Of a stretch of 7,029 bases of DNA, positions 6,563 to 7,029 are shown in pieces (the first letter of the stretch is position 1; every line of letters starts with the position of its first letter). Source of the DNA: an uncultured Cellvibrio sp. (lineage in GTDB: Bacteria > Pseudomonadota > Gammaproteobacteria > Pseudomonadales > Cellvibrionaceae); contig CAMLML010000125.1 of the NCBI GenBank assembly GCA_946481095.1, forward strand, positions 1 to 7,029, read 5' to 3'. Position numbers and translations under genes: made by a program. The notes beneath the pieces are model-generated. The model worked only from the letters and a program-made list of their open reading frames with translations. It ran no database searches and was not told the origin of the DNA.

Positions 6563-7029
6563 TTATGGACGAGGTAGACTTGCAGCCTCTTTCGCCAAGC
6601 GTTCAATTTCGTCCCAACGGCCCGCTTTCATCAATTCTTTTGGAGCCATCCAGGTACCGCCCACACATTTCACGTTTGGCAATGCCAAATATGAAGGCGC
6701 TTTCGCCAAATCAATTCCGCCAGTCGGGCAGAAAGTAATTTGTGGCAAAGGTCCGCCGATGGATTTCAACATAGGCACACCACCAGCCGCTTCTGCCGGG
6801 AAGAATTTTTGATGAGTAAAACCTTCTGCCAATAAATGCATAGCTTCGGTTGGTGTGGCGACACCGGCCAATAATGGAACCGAACTGTAAACGGCTTTTG
6901 CTGCTTCGATTAATGCGGGGGTCGTTCCAGGGCTAACCAAAAAACGCGAACCGGCTTTGATGGCTGCGTCCAAATCTTTTGGCGTAATCACTGTGCCCGC
7001 ACCTATGACTGCATCATCAGGCAATGCTT
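6563..7029 (-). CDS. eda: KDPG aldolase (2-keto-3-deoxy-6-phosphogluconate aldolase), N-terminus outside window
   Basis: Eda cleaves 2-keto-3-deoxy-6-phosphogluconate to pyruvate and glyceraldehyde-3-phosphate, the key step of the Entner-Doudoroff pathway, through a Schiff-base lysine in a TIM barrel. About 155 C-terminal residues are present; the family is about 205-215 long, so roughly 55-60 residues, including the usual catalytic Glu, lie beyond the window edge. Visible signatures are GAGTVI (about 6980-7003), the SPGTTPAL strand-loop, the Schiff-base lysine in HQKFFPAEAAGG (codon 6806-6808), FCPTGGI (phosphate binding) and the C-terminal VGGTWMAP. The apparent TTG near 7024 is not a start: the frame continues to the edge. 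The sequence is intact up to its TAA, which directly adjoins the inverted-repeat element. With gap and pykA downstream it forms a lower Entner-Doudoroff block; edd or glk could lie upstream, which cannot be seen. Confidence 0.95.
   Translation of the reverse strand, partial: ALPDDAVIGAGTVITPKDLDAAIKAGSRFLVSPGTTPALIEAAKAVYSSVPLLAGVATPTEAMHLLAEGFTHQKFFPAEAAGGVPMLKSIGGPLPQITFCPTGGIDLAKAPSYLALPNVKCVGGTWMAPKELMKAGRWDEIERLAKEAASLPRP

Overview
The window reads as part of a gammaproteobacterial chromosome, probably Cellvibrionaceae-like or a relative of Pseudomonas. This is inferred only from protein resemblance: a PykA-type pyruvate kinase, a 334-residue GAPDH close in sequence to the Pseudomonas enzyme, and a KDPG aldolase, all adjacent. 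Every gene I can support is on the minus strand, so transcription runs from high to low coordinates.

Right half (about 3949-7029): a lower Entner-Doudoroff/glycolysis block in the order eda (cut by the window edge) - gap - pykA. Eda makes pyruvate and glyceraldehyde-3-phosphate from KDPG, GAPDH oxidises the triose phosphate, and PykA makes the final pyruvate and ATP, so the order follows carbon flow. gap and pykA are 14 bases apart. eda and gap are separated by a 91-base element with perfect 27-base inverted arms that starts right after the eda stop and ends just before the gap ribosome-binding site. The block closes with a perfect 13-bp hairpin terminator after pykA.

Middle (3693-3948): a gene-free, AT-rich stretch with a 14-bp palindrome. 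I could not call a promoter in it.

Left half (1-3692): a more AT-rich accessory unit. A short gene (3333-3692) encodes a secreted protein of about 99 mature residues with two cysteines. It is followed 55 bases later by a large SpvB/RHS-type secreted protein with FG-GAP/VCBS-like Asp-Gly motifs and a YD/RHS-type shell region. The large gene is split: its signal peptide and first calcium-type motif are in one frame (2867-3277), and the rest is in the -1 frame, open from 2948 to the window edge. A single missing base near 2936-2944 would explain this, so it is either a recent frameshift mutation or a sequencing error. I see no classical slippery heptamer.

The items most worth following up are the inverted-repeat element between eda and gap, the frameshifted SpvB/RHS gene, and the conserved-looking pairing of a small disulfide-type secreted protein with a Sec-exported RHS-family protein. 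I see no tRNA, rRNA, CRISPR array or transposase gene.
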